DNA of 64,000 bases from Bacteroidota bacterium (GCA_018266395.1 JAFEAM010000015.1:1-64000); one strand, 5' to 3'; counted from the stretch's first letter, positions 31,481 to 40,320 are shown. Numbers and translations are program-made. The notes: generated by a model from the sequence alone, not told the origin.

Positions 31481-32199
31481 ACCGTTGTCTTTTCCGGTTG
31501 ACGCTGGAGCATCGCCACAATTGCTTTCCCCAGTCTGGATTCGCGGGTGGAAGATTTCAGGTCCTCAATGCTGCCGGCGTATCTCAGTTTGCCGGAATCG
31601 AGGTACGCAACCTCAGATGTGAGTTCTTCCAGCTCGCTCATGATATGCGAGGTGATCATAAAAAGTTTTTCGGAGGTGCGCTCATTCTGGATCTTGCTCT
31701 TGAGAATCTCCACTGCATACGGATCCAATCCGGCAGTGGGCTCGTCGAGGATCAGTATGGGAGGTGAAAACAAAAATGCAAGAGCTGCACTGACCTTCTG
31801 CCGCGTTCCTCCTGACAAAGTGTAGAATCTCTTATTGGAGATATCAGCCAATTGGTAGGCCTGAATCAATTCCTCATCCAGCACATAATGTCCGGGCCGG
31901 AGGTCTTTCATCATCTCCATGAGCTGTCCGACTTTCAGGTGATTCGGGAAGGTTGCAAACTGCGGCATGTAGCCGATCTTCTCGCGATAGTGCCAGTGAT
32001 TGAGTATGCTGGTGCCTTCACATTGAAGCTGGCCTTCATCGGGAATCACCAATCCAAGGATGGATTTAATCAACGTGGTCTTGCCTGACCCATTAGGTCC
32101 GATCACGGCATAAGACTTTCCCTTCTCAAAGTCAAGATAGAGATTGGAGAGCGCCTCCAACTTGCCAAACTTTTTATATAGTCCTCTCACGGTAATCAT
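31477..32199 (-). CDS. nosF: ABC ATPase of the Nos system
   Basis: 240 residues. Walker A VIGPNGSGKTTLIKSIL (~33-49), signature YTLSGGTRQKVSAALAF, Walker B PPILILDEPTAGLDPYAVEI, switch His in MITSHIMSELEEL. Energises the NosDFY complex. Lies 8 bp after nosD and overlaps nosY. Confidence 0.93.
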   Translation of the reverse strand: MITVRGLYKKFGKLEALSNLYLDFEKGKSYAVIGPNGSGKTTLIKSILGLVIPDEGQLQCEGTSILNHWHYREKIGYMPQFATFPNHLKVGQLMEMMKDLRPGHYVLDEELIQAYQLADISNKRFYTLSGGTRQKVSAALAFLFSPPILILDEPTAGLDPYAVEILKSKIQNERTSEKLFMITSHIMSELEELTSEVAYLDSGKLRYAGSIEDLKSSTRESRLGKAIVAMLQRQPEKTTV

Positions 32200-32207
32200 A
32201 CAGCACT

Positions 32208-33452
32208 TCAGGGAGTTTTGGTAATGAGGTCACTCTTAGTCTTATCAAACTTCATCAGGGGCGTTTTGTCGACCAGGTTTTCCGGCGTAACAGCGGGGAG
32301 GATCTTCTCTGTGCGGTCCAGCAACAGGACAAGGATACTCCTCCACAGGACAATCGAGATCGGCATTTTCTCCACCACCATGCCATAAAGACTTACAGGA
32401 CGGAAAGGAATGTCTCCCACGCCGTCCTTGTTCAGGTCATAGCCTTCATACTTATCCCAGTAGTTGTGATGGATATCATTCAGTGAAATGGATCCGTTGG
32501 TCGCCACATCAAAAGAGTTGGAGAAGAATCCATTGCGCGTGAACGTGTTGGCATCGCAGCTGGCCTGAACACGAAGGGCCCATCCGTTGCCGGTAAAGGT
32601 ATTATGGATAAATTCCCCTCGACTGCATCCTTCCATGTAGATTCCAATGGAGTTATTCCTAAAGATGTTGTCGATGATGCGACTATCGGCAATTTCTTTG
32701 AGAAGCAATCCGTATGAAGAGTTGCCGCTGTTTTCTTCAAAACGGTTGCCCTTCATTTTCACACCATTTGAATACATCACGGCAATGCCGGCTCCGTTGT
32801 TTCTGAAAATATTGGACTCGTACTCATCATCATGGGAGAACATAAAATGAAGTCCATAGCGCTGATTCTCATGCGAGAAATTGTCAGCTACTCTCGATTT
32901 TGTTACAAACTCAAAATAGATTCCATCCCGGTGTCCGCGAATCTCATTCTTCTCTATCGTCATGTGGTCGCATTTCCACATGTGAATTCCATTGCCGGCC
33001 TGGTTGTCGGATTTACTTTCACCAATGAGCGTGTTCTCCTGAACCCAGGAGTTGTTGGAATTAGCAAAGTAAATCCCGAAAAATGCGTTCTCAAATTTGT
33101 TCCGTATCACGCGGAGGTGCATGACATCCAATGCCTTGATGGCGGCTATATCTTCAATGTTGGCGGTACCGGTGTTAATGAATTTCAATCCCGTGATGGT
33201 GACATCCGGCCCGGTAACGGTGAGGATCTCATATTTATTCTCCCCGTCAAGTACAGGGTAGTCAATACCTGCCAGGGTCAGCGGTTTCTTTATGGTCAGA
33301 TTGCCTTCCCGATAGATTCCCTTTGCGATCAGGATGCTGTCGCCGGGCTGTGCCATTTCAATCGCCTGTCGGATAGTCTTTCCGTTTTCCACACGAATCA
33401 CGGCAGCCCATGCGGACAGCGGTAAAAGGCAGAAAAGGAGAAGGGCTCTCAT
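32208..33452 (-). CDS. nosD: Periplasmic copper-site accessory protein NosD
   Basis: About 414 residues from the ATG at 33452, giving the signal peptide MRALLLFCLLPLSAWA. The mature protein is a parallel beta-helix of CASH/PbH1 repeats (ITGLKFINTGTANIEDIAAI, NNSWVQENTLIGESKSDNQA, MTIEKNEIRGHRDGIYFEFV, NSIGIYMEGCSRGEFIHNTF), followed by HHNYWDKYEGYDLNKDGVGD, a NosD hallmark. It acts with NosFY in assembling the CuZ centre. The start overlaps the nosL stop by 4 bp. Confidence 0.95.
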   Translation of the reverse strand: MRALLLFCLLPLSAWAAVIRVENGKTIRQAIEMAQPGDSILIAKGIYREGNLTIKKPLTLAGIDYPVLDGENKYEILTVTGPDVTITGLKFINTGTANIEDIAAIKALDVMHLRVIRNKFENAFFGIYFANSNNSWVQENTLIGESKSDNQAGNGIHMWKCDHMTIEKNEIRGHRDGIYFEFVTKSRVADNFSHENQRYGLHFMFSHDDEYESNIFRNNGAGIAVMYSNGVKMKGNRFEENSGNSSYGLLLKEIADSRIIDNIFRNNSIGIYMEGCSRGEFIHNTFTGNGWALRVQASCDANTFTRNGFFSNSFDVATNGSISLNDIHHNYWDKYEGYDLNKDGVGDIPFRPVSLYGMVVEKMPISIVLWRSILVLLLDRTEKILPAVTPENLVDKTPLMKFDKTKSDLITKTP

Positions 33453-33883
33453 TTGAATTGGGCGACTACTTCCCCCCAGGCCATGTAGATTCCTGACCAC
33501 CGCTTTCTAAATGCTCTCATGTCTTCCTCCGTACTGAATGCAGCCAGCTTGCTGTTCATGGGCGCCCTGATCGTATCAGCCTTGATGTAATAAGCATCCA
33601 GGGCGGAGATCAGCTGTCCGGGGTGGTTGTAGTCCACCACGAGCCGGTGGGCATATTGTTCGTGAGGGTTTTCACCCTGATGATAGAAATCAAGAAGGCA
33701 GCGGATGTCGTCAAACTTGTGGACTTTGCCGGTATGGGTCACCAGTTCGGCGCCAAAGTGATTATCCATCAGTGTCATCTTGCAGAACTCGCACTGGTCT
33801 TTGCCATAGATAAGCGGCTCCGGTTCGGTTGAACAGGATGCCATCAAGAGAACCAGAGTGACCAGTCTTAAAAGAAGTTTCAT
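33449..33883 (-). CDS. nosL: Copper chaperone lipoprotein NosL
   Basis: About 144 residues from the ATG at 33883, preferred over an upstream in-frame start because it opens with the lipoprotein signal KLLLRLVTLVLLMASCS. The copper-binding motif QCEFCKMTLMDNHFGAEL is intact, followed by KFDDIRCLLDFY and the C-terminal SGIYMAWGEVVAQF. Delivers Cu(I) to apo-NosZ. 4-bp overlaps with genes on both sides. Confidence 0.95.
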   Translation of the reverse strand: MKLLLRLVTLVLLMASCSTEPEPLIYGKDQCEFCKMTLMDNHFGAELVTHTGKVHKFDDIRCLLDFYHQGENPHEQYAHRLVVDYNHPGQLISALDAYYIKADTIRAPMNSKLAAFSTEEDMRAFRKRWSGIYMAWGEVVAQFK

Positions 33884-34452
33884 GCAGTTTTTCTCGCTCG
33901 TCTCCACTCCATTACTACCACTGCCATCATAATCAGCCCTGAGCTGATGAATATCCAACCGCCGATATCCGGGCCGGAGAAGGCGGTGAAATTCAGCAGC
34001 ACTTTTGTACCGATCAGGGGTGGTTGATAGGCCATTCCTTCAATTTTGATCGGCGCGTCAGGGTTGAGGTTATGGCCGTAGTCATAGCCCCACATATAGA
34101 AATCAACCAGTGCTCCTATGGCCGCTGCCATCAGGAGCACAAAGAAAGCGTAAGCCATGAACCGCCGGTTCACGAGAGCCGTCAGAAGTCCAAAAGCAAT
34201 AATAAAGCCTACGATATAGATCATGTAGTTGAACTCAGGAAACATTCCCACTTCGATGTGCCGCATGCCAATGTAGTGGTTCAGGGCACTGATGATTTTG
34301 ACATCACCAGACAACGTATTGATCCATATTTTCATCTCCAGCCCTTCCGGATACTGAGGTGCCCACATCTGGATCTGCCACAGCGGCACAAAGTAGGCAG
34401 ACACGAGCATCAGCGCAGCGACGGCTACCAACAAACGCGAAACAGGATGCAT
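33880..34452 (-). CDS. Nos-cluster membrane protein of unknown function
   Basis: 190 residues with four to five TM helices (LLVAVAALMLVSAYFVPLWQ, FNYMIYIVGFIIAFGLLTAL, FMAYAFFVLLMAAAIGALVD, GGWIFISSGLIMMAVVVMEW) and a conserved-looking periplasmic segment MWAPQYPEGLEMKIWINTLS. Located between nosZ and nosL, with a 4-bp overlap to nosL. Similar proteins occur in clade II nos clusters; the position suggests a part in NosZ maturation or electron supply, which is inference. Confidence 0.85.
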   Translation of the reverse strand: MHPVSRLLVAVAALMLVSAYFVPLWQIQMWAPQYPEGLEMKIWINTLSGDVKIISALNHYIGMRHIEVGMFPEFNYMIYIVGFIIAFGLLTALVNRRFMAYAFFVLLMAAAIGALVDFYMWGYDYGHNLNPDAPIKIEGMAYQPPLIGTKVLLNFTAFSGPDIGGWIFISSGLIMMAVVVMEWRRARKTA

Positions 34453-34479
34453 AATATTTTTCTTTAGTGGGTTTTTATC

Positions 34480-34522
34480 AAAAGGGCGCTTTCGATAACG
34501 GGTACCGAAAGACGCCCCTTTT
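34480..34522 (-). terminator. Stem-loop between nosZ and downstream nos genes
   Basis: Arms AAAAGGGCGCTTTCG (34480-34494) and CGAAAGACGCCCCTTTT (34506-34522) pair with one mismatch and one bulge around an 11-nt loop. On the transcribed (minus) strand it lies 30 bp past the nosZ stop. The trailing tract (TTTTGATAAAAA) is weak, so partial termination or stabilisation of the nosZ part of the mRNA is more likely than full termination. Confidence 0.65.
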
Positions 34523-34551
34523 TCCCCTGTAAACTATGAATTGAAAACAGG

Positions 34552-36537
34552 TTACTTCGCTCCGGTTCCTTCATCCTCGATCTTGCCCGTCGAGAACTTG
34601 AGCGGAACCTTGCTTCCAGGAGCAGATACCCTTATGTATCCCTGCATCTCCTGGTGCAGTGCCGAGCAGAAGTCTGTGCAATAGAAAGGAAATACTCCTA
34701 CTGCGTCCGGCTTCCACTTCAGCGTCTGTGTTTCACCCGGCATGATCAGGATCTCTGCATTGAGAGCGCCTTTCACGGCCAATCCATGCGGTATATCCCA
34801 GTCCTGCTCGAGGTTCGTGACATGGAAATAAACCTCGTCTCCCAGCATCACACCTTCGATATTGTCAGGAGTAAAGTGGGAACGGATGGCGGTCAGATAC
34901 ACGTGAATCTGATTTCCTTTCCTTTCCACTTTGGCTTCCTTCTCGCCCTTGGCTACGTATGGGTTGGCATTATCTTCAATCCTGTAAAACTTGACTGAAT
35001 TAGGTGTGATCAGGCTGGCAGGGATCGCCTCGCCGTAGTGCGGTTCACCGGTAGTCGGGAAGTCGAGCAGGAGCTGCATTTTGTCACCAGAGATGTCATA
35101 CAACTGGGCTGACTGGGTCAGCTCAGGGCCTGTCGGCAGGTAGCGGTCTTTGGTGATCTTGTTGTAGGCGATCACATATTTACCCCAGGGTTTTGCTGTG
35201 GGGCCACCAGGCACGCAAAGGTGACCGATGGAATAGTAAGTGGGTACACGGTCCAGTACCTGGAGCGTTTTGACATTCCACTTAACGATTTCTGAAGAAA
35301 CAAAGAAGGAGGTGTAGGCGTTGCCATTTGCATCGAATTCAGTATGGAGCGGTCCAAGGCCTGGCTTCTTCACTTCACCGTGGAGAGCAGACTCATACTT
35401 GATAACCGGGATACCTGCAAATTCGCCTTCAAAATCCTTGTTGGCAATGGCCTGCTGAATTTTGGTGAACGAGAACACGGGGACCAGAGCAGCCAGTTTG
35501 CCGCTGCCTACAATATATTCTCCTGAAGGGTCAGTGTCACATCCATGAGGCGATTTAGGGCACGGGATGAAGTAGACCATGTCCTTCAATTCAGACGGAT
35601 CCAGGGTCATCACTTCGTCCATGATGGTTGAAGTGGCCATGTGTGTCTTCTCATCGAAAGTATTATGCGCATATTTTGCTTTCACTTTCTTGCCTTTGCC
35701 TTGTGCAAGATATTCCTCGGCTTTCTTCCAGTTCACCGCCATGATGTAGTCCTTGTCCTTTTGTGAGGCATTCACCTCAAGGAGCGTGTAGGCCTGTTCG
35801 GTGTTATAGCAGCTGAAGAAGAACCAGCCGTGTGACGGACCCTTTCCTGCACGGGACAGGTCAAAGTTGAATCCGGGAGTAAGAAGCTGGAAGGCGATCT
35901 TCATGTTTCCGCTCTCCTTGTCTATGCTGATAAAGCTTACCGTGCCCCTGAAGTTCTTTTTGTATGAACTGATAGGAACATCCGTCTTGTCGCCCATCGG
36001 TGTGCTAAAGCGCGTACCTGCTACGATGTATTCGGAATTCTCTGTAATGAAAGGTGAAGAGTGGTTGCCGCTACTGTTGGGCAATTCCAGAATCTCCTGG
36101 GTGGTGAAGGTTTTGAGGCTTACACGGGCCACGCGCGGCGTATTGTTGGCATTGCCAAATGCCCAACGGCCGTCATGCACACCGTTTGTCACAGACAATG
36201 CGATATGGTGAAGGTCATCCCATGGCACGAAACCATGTGATGTGTTCAGCATCGGCTTGGTTTCCTCGCTGAAGCCCCAGCCATTTTCAGGAAATTGGGA
36301 GAAGACCGGAAGAATGCGGAACAAACGGCCTGAGGGCAAACCATAAATTCCCATCTGGCCATTGAAGCCACCTGACACGATGTTATAGAATTCATCATAC
36401 TTGCCCGGTGCCACGTACACTTTGGCAGCGGCATTGCCGGTCACGGCCTCCTGTGGGCCTTTGGGTTTACAACTGTCGACCACGACAATTGTGAATGCCA
36501 CGCTGATCACAGCGAGGACTTTCATAAACATTTTCAT
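34552..36537 (-). CDS. nosZ: Sec-type (clade II) nitrous oxide reductase, lipoprotein form
   Basis: About 661 residues from the ATG at 36537. Reduces N2O to N2 in the periplasm. The N-terminus has a Sec lipoprotein signal (FTIVVVDSCKPKGP) instead of the Tat leader of clade I. The propeller carrying CuZ shows DDLHHIALS, SPHGCDTDPSGEYIV, GPLHTEFDANGNAY and VPTYYSIGHLC; the cupredoxin CuA domain shows FYCTDFCSALHQEM near the C-terminus, supplying the two Cys, His and Met ligands, and DIPHGL carries the remaining His. It follows the cytochrome c gene by 23 bp. Confidence 0.97.
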   Translation of the reverse strand: MKMFMKVLAVISVAFTIVVVDSCKPKGPQEAVTGNAAAKVYVAPGKYDEFYNIVSGGFNGQMGIYGLPSGRLFRILPVFSQFPENGWGFSEETKPMLNTSHGFVPWDDLHHIALSVTNGVHDGRWAFGNANNTPRVARVSLKTFTTQEILELPNSSGNHSSPFITENSEYIVAGTRFSTPMGDKTDVPISSYKKNFRGTVSFISIDKESGNMKIAFQLLTPGFNFDLSRAGKGPSHGWFFFSCYNTEQAYTLLEVNASQKDKDYIMAVNWKKAEEYLAQGKGKKVKAKYAHNTFDEKTHMATSTIMDEVMTLDPSELKDMVYFIPCPKSPHGCDTDPSGEYIVGSGKLAALVPVFSFTKIQQAIANKDFEGEFAGIPVIKYESALHGEVKKPGLGPLHTEFDANGNAYTSFFVSSEIVKWNVKTLQVLDRVPTYYSIGHLCVPGGPTAKPWGKYVIAYNKITKDRYLPTGPELTQSAQLYDISGDKMQLLLDFPTTGEPHYGEAIPASLITPNSVKFYRIEDNANPYVAKGEKEAKVERKGNQIHVYLTAIRSHFTPDNIEGVMLGDEVYFHVTNLEQDWDIPHGLAVKGALNAEILIMPGETQTLKWKPDAVGVFPFYCTDFCSALHQEMQGYIRVSAPGSKVPLKFSTGKIEDEGTGAK

Positions 36538-36560
36538 ATATGGGCGGTTGTTAAAAGGAA

Positions 36561-37031
36561 TCATTTTTGTCCATCATTATGCCTCATGAACTCAAGGATA
36601 TCCCTGGCATCGCCGATGGAGATGTTTTGATTGGGCATCCTTGTAAGACACAACTCGAGTAGTTTTTGGGCTTCGGTATCCTTGTCCAACATGACATCGG
36701 TATTGGTTACCATGTTCATGATCCACTCCGGTTTCCTTCTCTCAGTTACGCCGTGCCAGCCCGGGCCCACTACACGCTGATCATCCAGTTTATGGCAGGC
36801 CTGGCATTTCATCTCGTATATGGCCAAACCCCTGTCCACACGTTCTTTTTCCAGCGGAGATTTCAACGTAACATTCTTCACTGCCCCTATTCCTTTGGTG
36901 GGATCTGTCAACACGGCTTCAGGAGCTGAGGTGCTCGGCTGTGAGGGCAGATCTTCCACATTCTTTGGTTTTTCCGGCGCACAGCCGATCAAAAGACCAA
37001 ACATTACCGCTGTTATAAGTTCTTTTTTCAT
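36561..37031 (-). CDS. Monohaem cytochrome c lipoprotein, likely NosZ donor
   Basis: About 156 residues from the ATG at 37031 (an upstream ATG at 37073 lacks a better signal). Lipobox in AVMFGLLIGCAPEKP. One class I haem site: YEMKCQACHKLDDQRVVGPG with CQACH, and the Met ligand probably in CLTRMPNQNIS. Lying 23 bp before nosZ in the same direction, it is the likely electron donor to the CuA site. An FNR-like box lies 80 bp upstream. Confidence 0.93.
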   Translation of the reverse strand: MKKELITAVMFGLLIGCAPEKPKNVEDLPSQPSTSAPEAVLTDPTKGIGAVKNVTLKSPLEKERVDRGLAIYEMKCQACHKLDDQRVVGPGWHGVTERRKPEWIMNMVTNTDVMLDKDTEAQKLLELCLTRMPNQNISIGDARDILEFMRHNDGQK

Positions 37032-37110
37032 AGTTTTTTTGATTGGTTTGGTTGCATGAAGGTAGAGGCACAAAAGATAGTCACTTTATGCTTAAACGCA
37101 TATTAGAAAA

Positions 37111-37124
37111 CTGATTTAAGTCAT
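37111..37124. promoter_or_regulatory. FNR/DNR-like box upstream of cytochrome c-nosZ
   Basis: CTGATTTAAGTCAT fits TTGAT-N4-ATCAA with few mismatches (core TGAT-TTAA-GTCA). It lies 80 bp before the cytochrome c start and overlaps the last codons of the crp/fnr-type gene, so that gene is probably separately transcribed. Confidence 0.6.
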
Positions 37125-37736
37125 AACGGGGGCAGAAACGGCTATCTTATGGTTGATCAGGCTTAGCCTCCCTTCTTCGGACATTCGCTTCACCGTTCTA
37201 ATGACCGTTTCGACCCGCAAACCCGTCATATCTGCAATCTCCTGGCGGGTCAGTGGCACTATATAATGGAGTCCATCTTCTGCCTTCGGAAGGGGCTTTC
37301 GTTTGGAATAATAAAGAATCACATTCCAGATGACTTCCTCCGGTTCAAGAAATGATATGGAGGTCAGCAACATGGTTTTATATCTCAATCGCTCGCACAA
37401 GACTTTGTCAAACTCCAGGTGGGCATTGAAATTGTTTCGAAGCAACTCCATGAAGTGATCTTTAGGTAGCCTCCACACCGTTGAGGGTTCCATGGCAATT
37501 GCGGAAGACGGATAAGGGAAGGAATTCAATAGCGGTGGTTCTCCAAAACTTTCGCCTGACCTGAAAAGACCCTGAATCAATTCCTTACCGGAATTAGTGC
37601 GGGTGATCATCTTTACCGCGCCCTGCATGACCTGAAAATAATTGACGGCCTTTTCTCCTTCATAGAACAAGAATTGGCCTTTTCGGAGCTTCAACTTTGT
37701 GGCGCCATATTGGGTCAGGAGTTGTTCGGTCAGCAC
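37116..37736 (-). CDS. Crp/Fnr family transcriptional regulator
   Basis: 206 residues. cNMP-like beta-roll at ~10-125 (LRKGQFLFYEGEKAVNYFQV, RSGESFGEPPLLNSFPYPSS), dimerisation helix, and winged HTH at ~150-200 (VPLTRQEIADMTGLRVETVI, RTVKRMSEEG). I see only one cysteine (VLCERLRYK), so an FNR-type Fe-S cluster is unlikely; a DNR-like haem/NO sensor or another effector is more plausible. Position directly upstream of the nos operon makes it the obvious candidate regulator. Confidence 0.93.
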   Translation of the reverse strand: MLTEQLLTQYGATKLKLRKGQFLFYEGEKAVNYFQVMQGAVKMITRTNSGKELIQGLFRSGESFGEPPLLNSFPYPSSAIAMEPSTVWRLPKDHFMELLRNNFNAHLEFDKVLCERLRYKTMLLTSISFLEPEEVIWNVILYYSKRKPLPKAEDGLHYIVPLTRQEIADMTGLRVETVIRTVKRMSEEGRLSLINHKIAVSAPVMT

Positions 37737-37821
37737 AGTCTGATCCGCAATAAATTGGGCGGACAGGCAGTAAAAATATGGGAGGTCTATGGCGGTACTC
37801 CGTGACCGCGGTCAGCTTATT

Positions 37822-37839
37822 TGATGACGTTTGTCATCA
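37822..37839. promoter_or_regulatory. Palindrome upstream of the crp/fnr gene
   Basis: TGATGACGTTTGTCATCA: perfect 7-bp arms around a 4-bp spacer, 86 bp before the regulator start. The same motif (TGATGACATTTGTCATAA) lies upstream of ppdK at 58666. Core TGAC-N4-GTCA fits the Crp/Fnr superfamily, suggesting autoregulation. Confidence 0.65.
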
Positions 37840-37870
37840 CGATGTCTGCAAGGCAGTCAAATGGCCTAAT

Positions 37871-38761
37871 TCAAAGAATTACGCCCAAACCAAAAAGGAC
37901 GACAAACAGCAGGGTGGACAAGGCCATTTGTTTCAGGTAAGGATCAAGCTCGGCTGAAGATTTCCTGGTCACAGCCATTCCATTTCTTATGAATAGGGGA
38001 AGGGTGAGAAGAAAGAGGAGTTGGTATGGAGATTCGTACTGCAGCAAGGTATAGGCAACCCCTGCCAGGAGCCCGCCAGTAAGAAGGAACCAATGGTAAA
38101 CTGTTGCCTTCTCCTTTCCGATCCGTACAGGCACAGAGAATTTGCCCGCGTGAAGGTCTGAGTCGATATCCCGAATGTTGTTCACATTCAGGACAGCCAT
38201 GGCAAAAAAACCACATGAAAGGGCAGGCAATACGTCAGGCCCTTTAACATTTCCTGTAAAGAGATATAGTGAACCGAGTACACCCACCAACCCGAAAAAT
38301 ATCAGCACAGAGAGGTCGCCCAAGCCTGCATATCCATATGGTTTCCTCCCAACGGTATACGTTATGGCAGCAATGATACAAGCCACTCCCATCAGAAGGA
38401 AGTAGCTGACTGCCTGCCAGTTTGTTCCCAATGCGATCCAGAGAAGTGCCAATCCGCTGACGAGGCTAAGGAAAGAGAAGAGAATGACAGCGTTGCGCAT
38501 GGAGCGGGCAGGAATTGCGCCTGATTGAACTGCCCTTGAGGGACCGGATCGGCCAGCATGATCGGCGCCGTGAATCGAGTCGCCGTAGTCGTTCGCGAGG
38601 TTGGAAAGGATTTGCAATAGAACTGTAGTGAGGCAGCAAAGGGAAAATACGGAAAGCCTGAAATGTCCCTCAGACGCGGCCAGGAATGCTCCCATGCCGA
38701 TGCAGGAAAGAGACAAAGGCAAAGTCCGGAGCCGGAATGCAGAAATCCACGCACTCATCAT
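37871..38761 (-). CDS. menA: 1,4-dihydroxy-2-naphthoate prenyltransferase
   Basis: 296 residues, UbiA superfamily, eight to nine TM helices. The first Asp-rich motif is SNLANDYGDSIHGADHAGRS and the second is NNIRDIDSDLHAGKFSVPVR; the region GPSRAVQSGAIPAR is typical of MenA. Attaches the polyprenyl tail to DHNA to give demethylmenaquinone, consistent with menaquinone as the quinone feeding the NrfD-type module and denitrification. Followed 3 bp... upstream by the DoxX gene on the same strand. Confidence 0.93.
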   Translation of the reverse strand: MMSAWISAFRLRTLPLSLSCIGMGAFLAASEGHFRLSVFSLCCLTTVLLQILSNLANDYGDSIHGADHAGRSGPSRAVQSGAIPARSMRNAVILFSFLSLVSGLALLWIALGTNWQAVSYFLLMGVACIIAAITYTVGRKPYGYAGLGDLSVLIFFGLVGVLGSLYLFTGNVKGPDVLPALSCGFFAMAVLNVNNIRDIDSDLHAGKFSVPVRIGKEKATVYHWFLLTGGLLAGVAYTLLQYESPYQLLFLLTLPLFIRNGMAVTRKSSAELDPYLKQMALSTLLFVVLFGLGVIL

Positions 38762-38764
38762 AGC

Positions 38765-39169
38765 TTACCTTCTGAGAAGTTTGTCCAAGGAATATTTGCC
38801 GGGTCCTGCAAAAAACAAAGCAACAAAGGTCGAGAGATAAAGGATGGCACTTTCTTTCTCTCCAGGAGGGTCACTTCCGTGGATGACAAAAACGATTACG
38901 CTCATTGCAATGATCAGAGGAATCAGTACTGCCCTGCTGAACAATCCCAACACGAGGAAAAAGGAACAAATCAACTCGGCGAAAATGATGAGCATTAACG
39001 AAGGTGTGTGGCCAACGCCCAGCGGATCAGGAAACTTTTCGACACGTTGGCTGAATGACATCAACTTTGCCCAACCATGCGGCATCAGCAGCAATCCTGC
39101 CACCGCGCGCATAACAAGAAGTCCCAGATCCAAGGCGAGGGATGAAGAACTCCAGATCACTCTCAGCAT
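38765..39169 (-). CDS. DoxX family membrane protein
   Basis: 134 residues with four TM segments: LDLGLLVMRAVAGLLLMPHG, MLIIFAELICSFFLVLGLFS, RAVLIPLIIAMSVIVFVIHG, AILYLSTFVALFFAGPGKYS. The HGWAKL motif after TM1 and the terminal GPGKYSLD are typical of DoxX. Role in redox or quinone-linked stress is suggested for the family only. 2-3 bp from its neighbours, so probably in one operon with the peroxidases and menA. Confidence 0.9.
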   Translation of the reverse strand: MLRVIWSSSSLALDLGLLVMRAVAGLLLMPHGWAKLMSFSQRVEKFPDPLGVGHTPSLMLIIFAELICSFFLVLGLFSRAVLIPLIIAMSVIVFVIHGSDPPGEKESAILYLSTFVALFFAGPGKYSLDKLLRR

Positions 39170-39171
39170 TC

Positions 39172-39726
39172 TTATTCCAGAATTTTATCGAGCAAAGATT
39201 TGTCGAGGGGCTTCACGCCCGATTTGAAAAAAGTTACCTGGGTACCATCCTCGTTAACGAGATACTTTGCAAAGTTCCAGTCAGGTGTTTCCCCGGTCTT
39301 TGCTTCCAGCCACCGGTACAATGGATGCTTGTCGCCACCCTTCACCGATACCTTTTCAAACATTTGAAATCTTACACCATAGTTCTTCTCGCAGAAGGCC
39401 GCAATCTCCTGGTTGGTTCCGGGTTCCTGCCAGAGAAAATTATTGGCAGGGAAACCCATCACGCGCACTTTGCCGCCGTATTGTTCGTGGAGTTTCTCCA
39501 GGTCTGCGTACTGGGGAGTTTTGCCGCACTTCGATGCCGTATTGACGATGAGCATCTTCTTGCCTTTGAAGTTTGAAAAGTCGACCTCCTCTCCCATGAG
39601 GCCTTTCATTTTAAAATCATAGATAGAGTCCGGCAAGGGTTCATTCGATGCCGGACTCTTACCTGAAAAGAATGCGGTAATGGACATAACAACAATGGCA
39701 ATGCCGATTACGATTTTATAACTCAT
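39172..39726 (-). CDS. Glutathione peroxidase-like thiol peroxidase (membrane-anchored)
   Basis: 184 residues. An N-terminal TM anchor or signal (IVIGIAIVVMSITAFFSGKS) precedes the GPx fold: LIVNTASKCGKTPQYADLEK with the peroxidatic Cys (not Sec), GFPANNFLWQEPGTNQEI with the Gln, and TPDWNFAKYLVNEDGT with the Trp/Asn of the active site. Reduces hydroperoxides, probably with thioredoxin. It overlaps the next paralogue by 11 bp. Confidence 0.92.
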   Translation of the reverse strand: MSYKIVIGIAIVVMSITAFFSGKSPASNEPLPDSIYDFKMKGLMGEEVDFSNFKGKKMLIVNTASKCGKTPQYADLEKLHEQYGGKVRVMGFPANNFLWQEPGTNQEIAAFCEKNYGVRFQMFEKVSVKGGDKHPLYRWLEAKTGETPDWNFAKYLVNEDGTQVTFFKSGVKPLDKSLLDKILE

Positions 39727-40213
39727 CCGTGATCTCCTTGGACATCGGGTTCACCTTGGACGGGAAGAATTTTACTGTGCCATCGGGCTTCACCAGGTAC
39801 TTGCAGAAGTTCCATGAAGGTTCCTTTCCTGTCTTCTCTTTCAGCCATGCATACAAAGGATGCTGATCCGCACCAACAACGGATATTTTCTCAAACATCT
39901 GGAAAGTGACGCCGTAATTCTTTTTGCAGAAACCTGCTATCTCGGCATTTTCGCCAGGTTCCTGTCCGCCAAAATTATTGGCCGGAAAACCCAGAATGGT
40001 GACCTTGCTGCCATAGGTTTCGTTCAGTTTCTGAAGGTCTGTGTACTGTGGGGTATATCCGCACTTGGAAGCCACATTCACAATAAGCAGGGTCTTGCCC
40101 TTGTAGGCTGTGAAATCGATGTTCTTCCCATCGATTGCATTCATCTTGAAATCATACAGGGAGCCTGCCGGCATAAATGCCAGGAGCCCAAACAACAACG
40201 CTAAGGTTTTCAT
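39716..40213 (-). CDS. Glutathione peroxidase-like thiol peroxidase (secreted)
   Basis: 165 residues with signal peptide (MKTLALLFGLLAFMPAGSLY). Same motifs as its neighbour: LIVNVASKCGYTPQYTDLQK, GFPANNFGGQEPGENAEI, EPSWNFCKYLVKPDGT. Tandem paralogue, clearly homologous but diverged, overlapping the 39172 gene. Both seem to act outside the cytoplasm. Confidence 0.92.
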   Translation of the reverse strand: MKTLALLFGLLAFMPAGSLYDFKMNAIDGKNIDFTAYKGKTLLIVNVASKCGYTPQYTDLQKLNETYGSKVTILGFPANNFGGQEPGENAEIAGFCKKNYGVTFQMFEKISVVGADQHPLYAWLKEKTGKEPSWNFCKYLVKPDGTVKFFPSKVNPMSKEITDEL

Positions 40214-40320
40214 AAGATTTCTGGTTTATTATGGGTCAACAAATATGGGCATGATTTGTTCAAAAAGTAAACGATTGATTGCGGGCTGATGCCATTATTT
40301 GAGGAATGGGGCAAATATTG

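Noticed and set aside
39172-40213. Possible selenocysteine in the glutathione peroxidases
   Set aside because: The peroxidatic position is an ordinary Cys codon in both genes and no UGA is present there.
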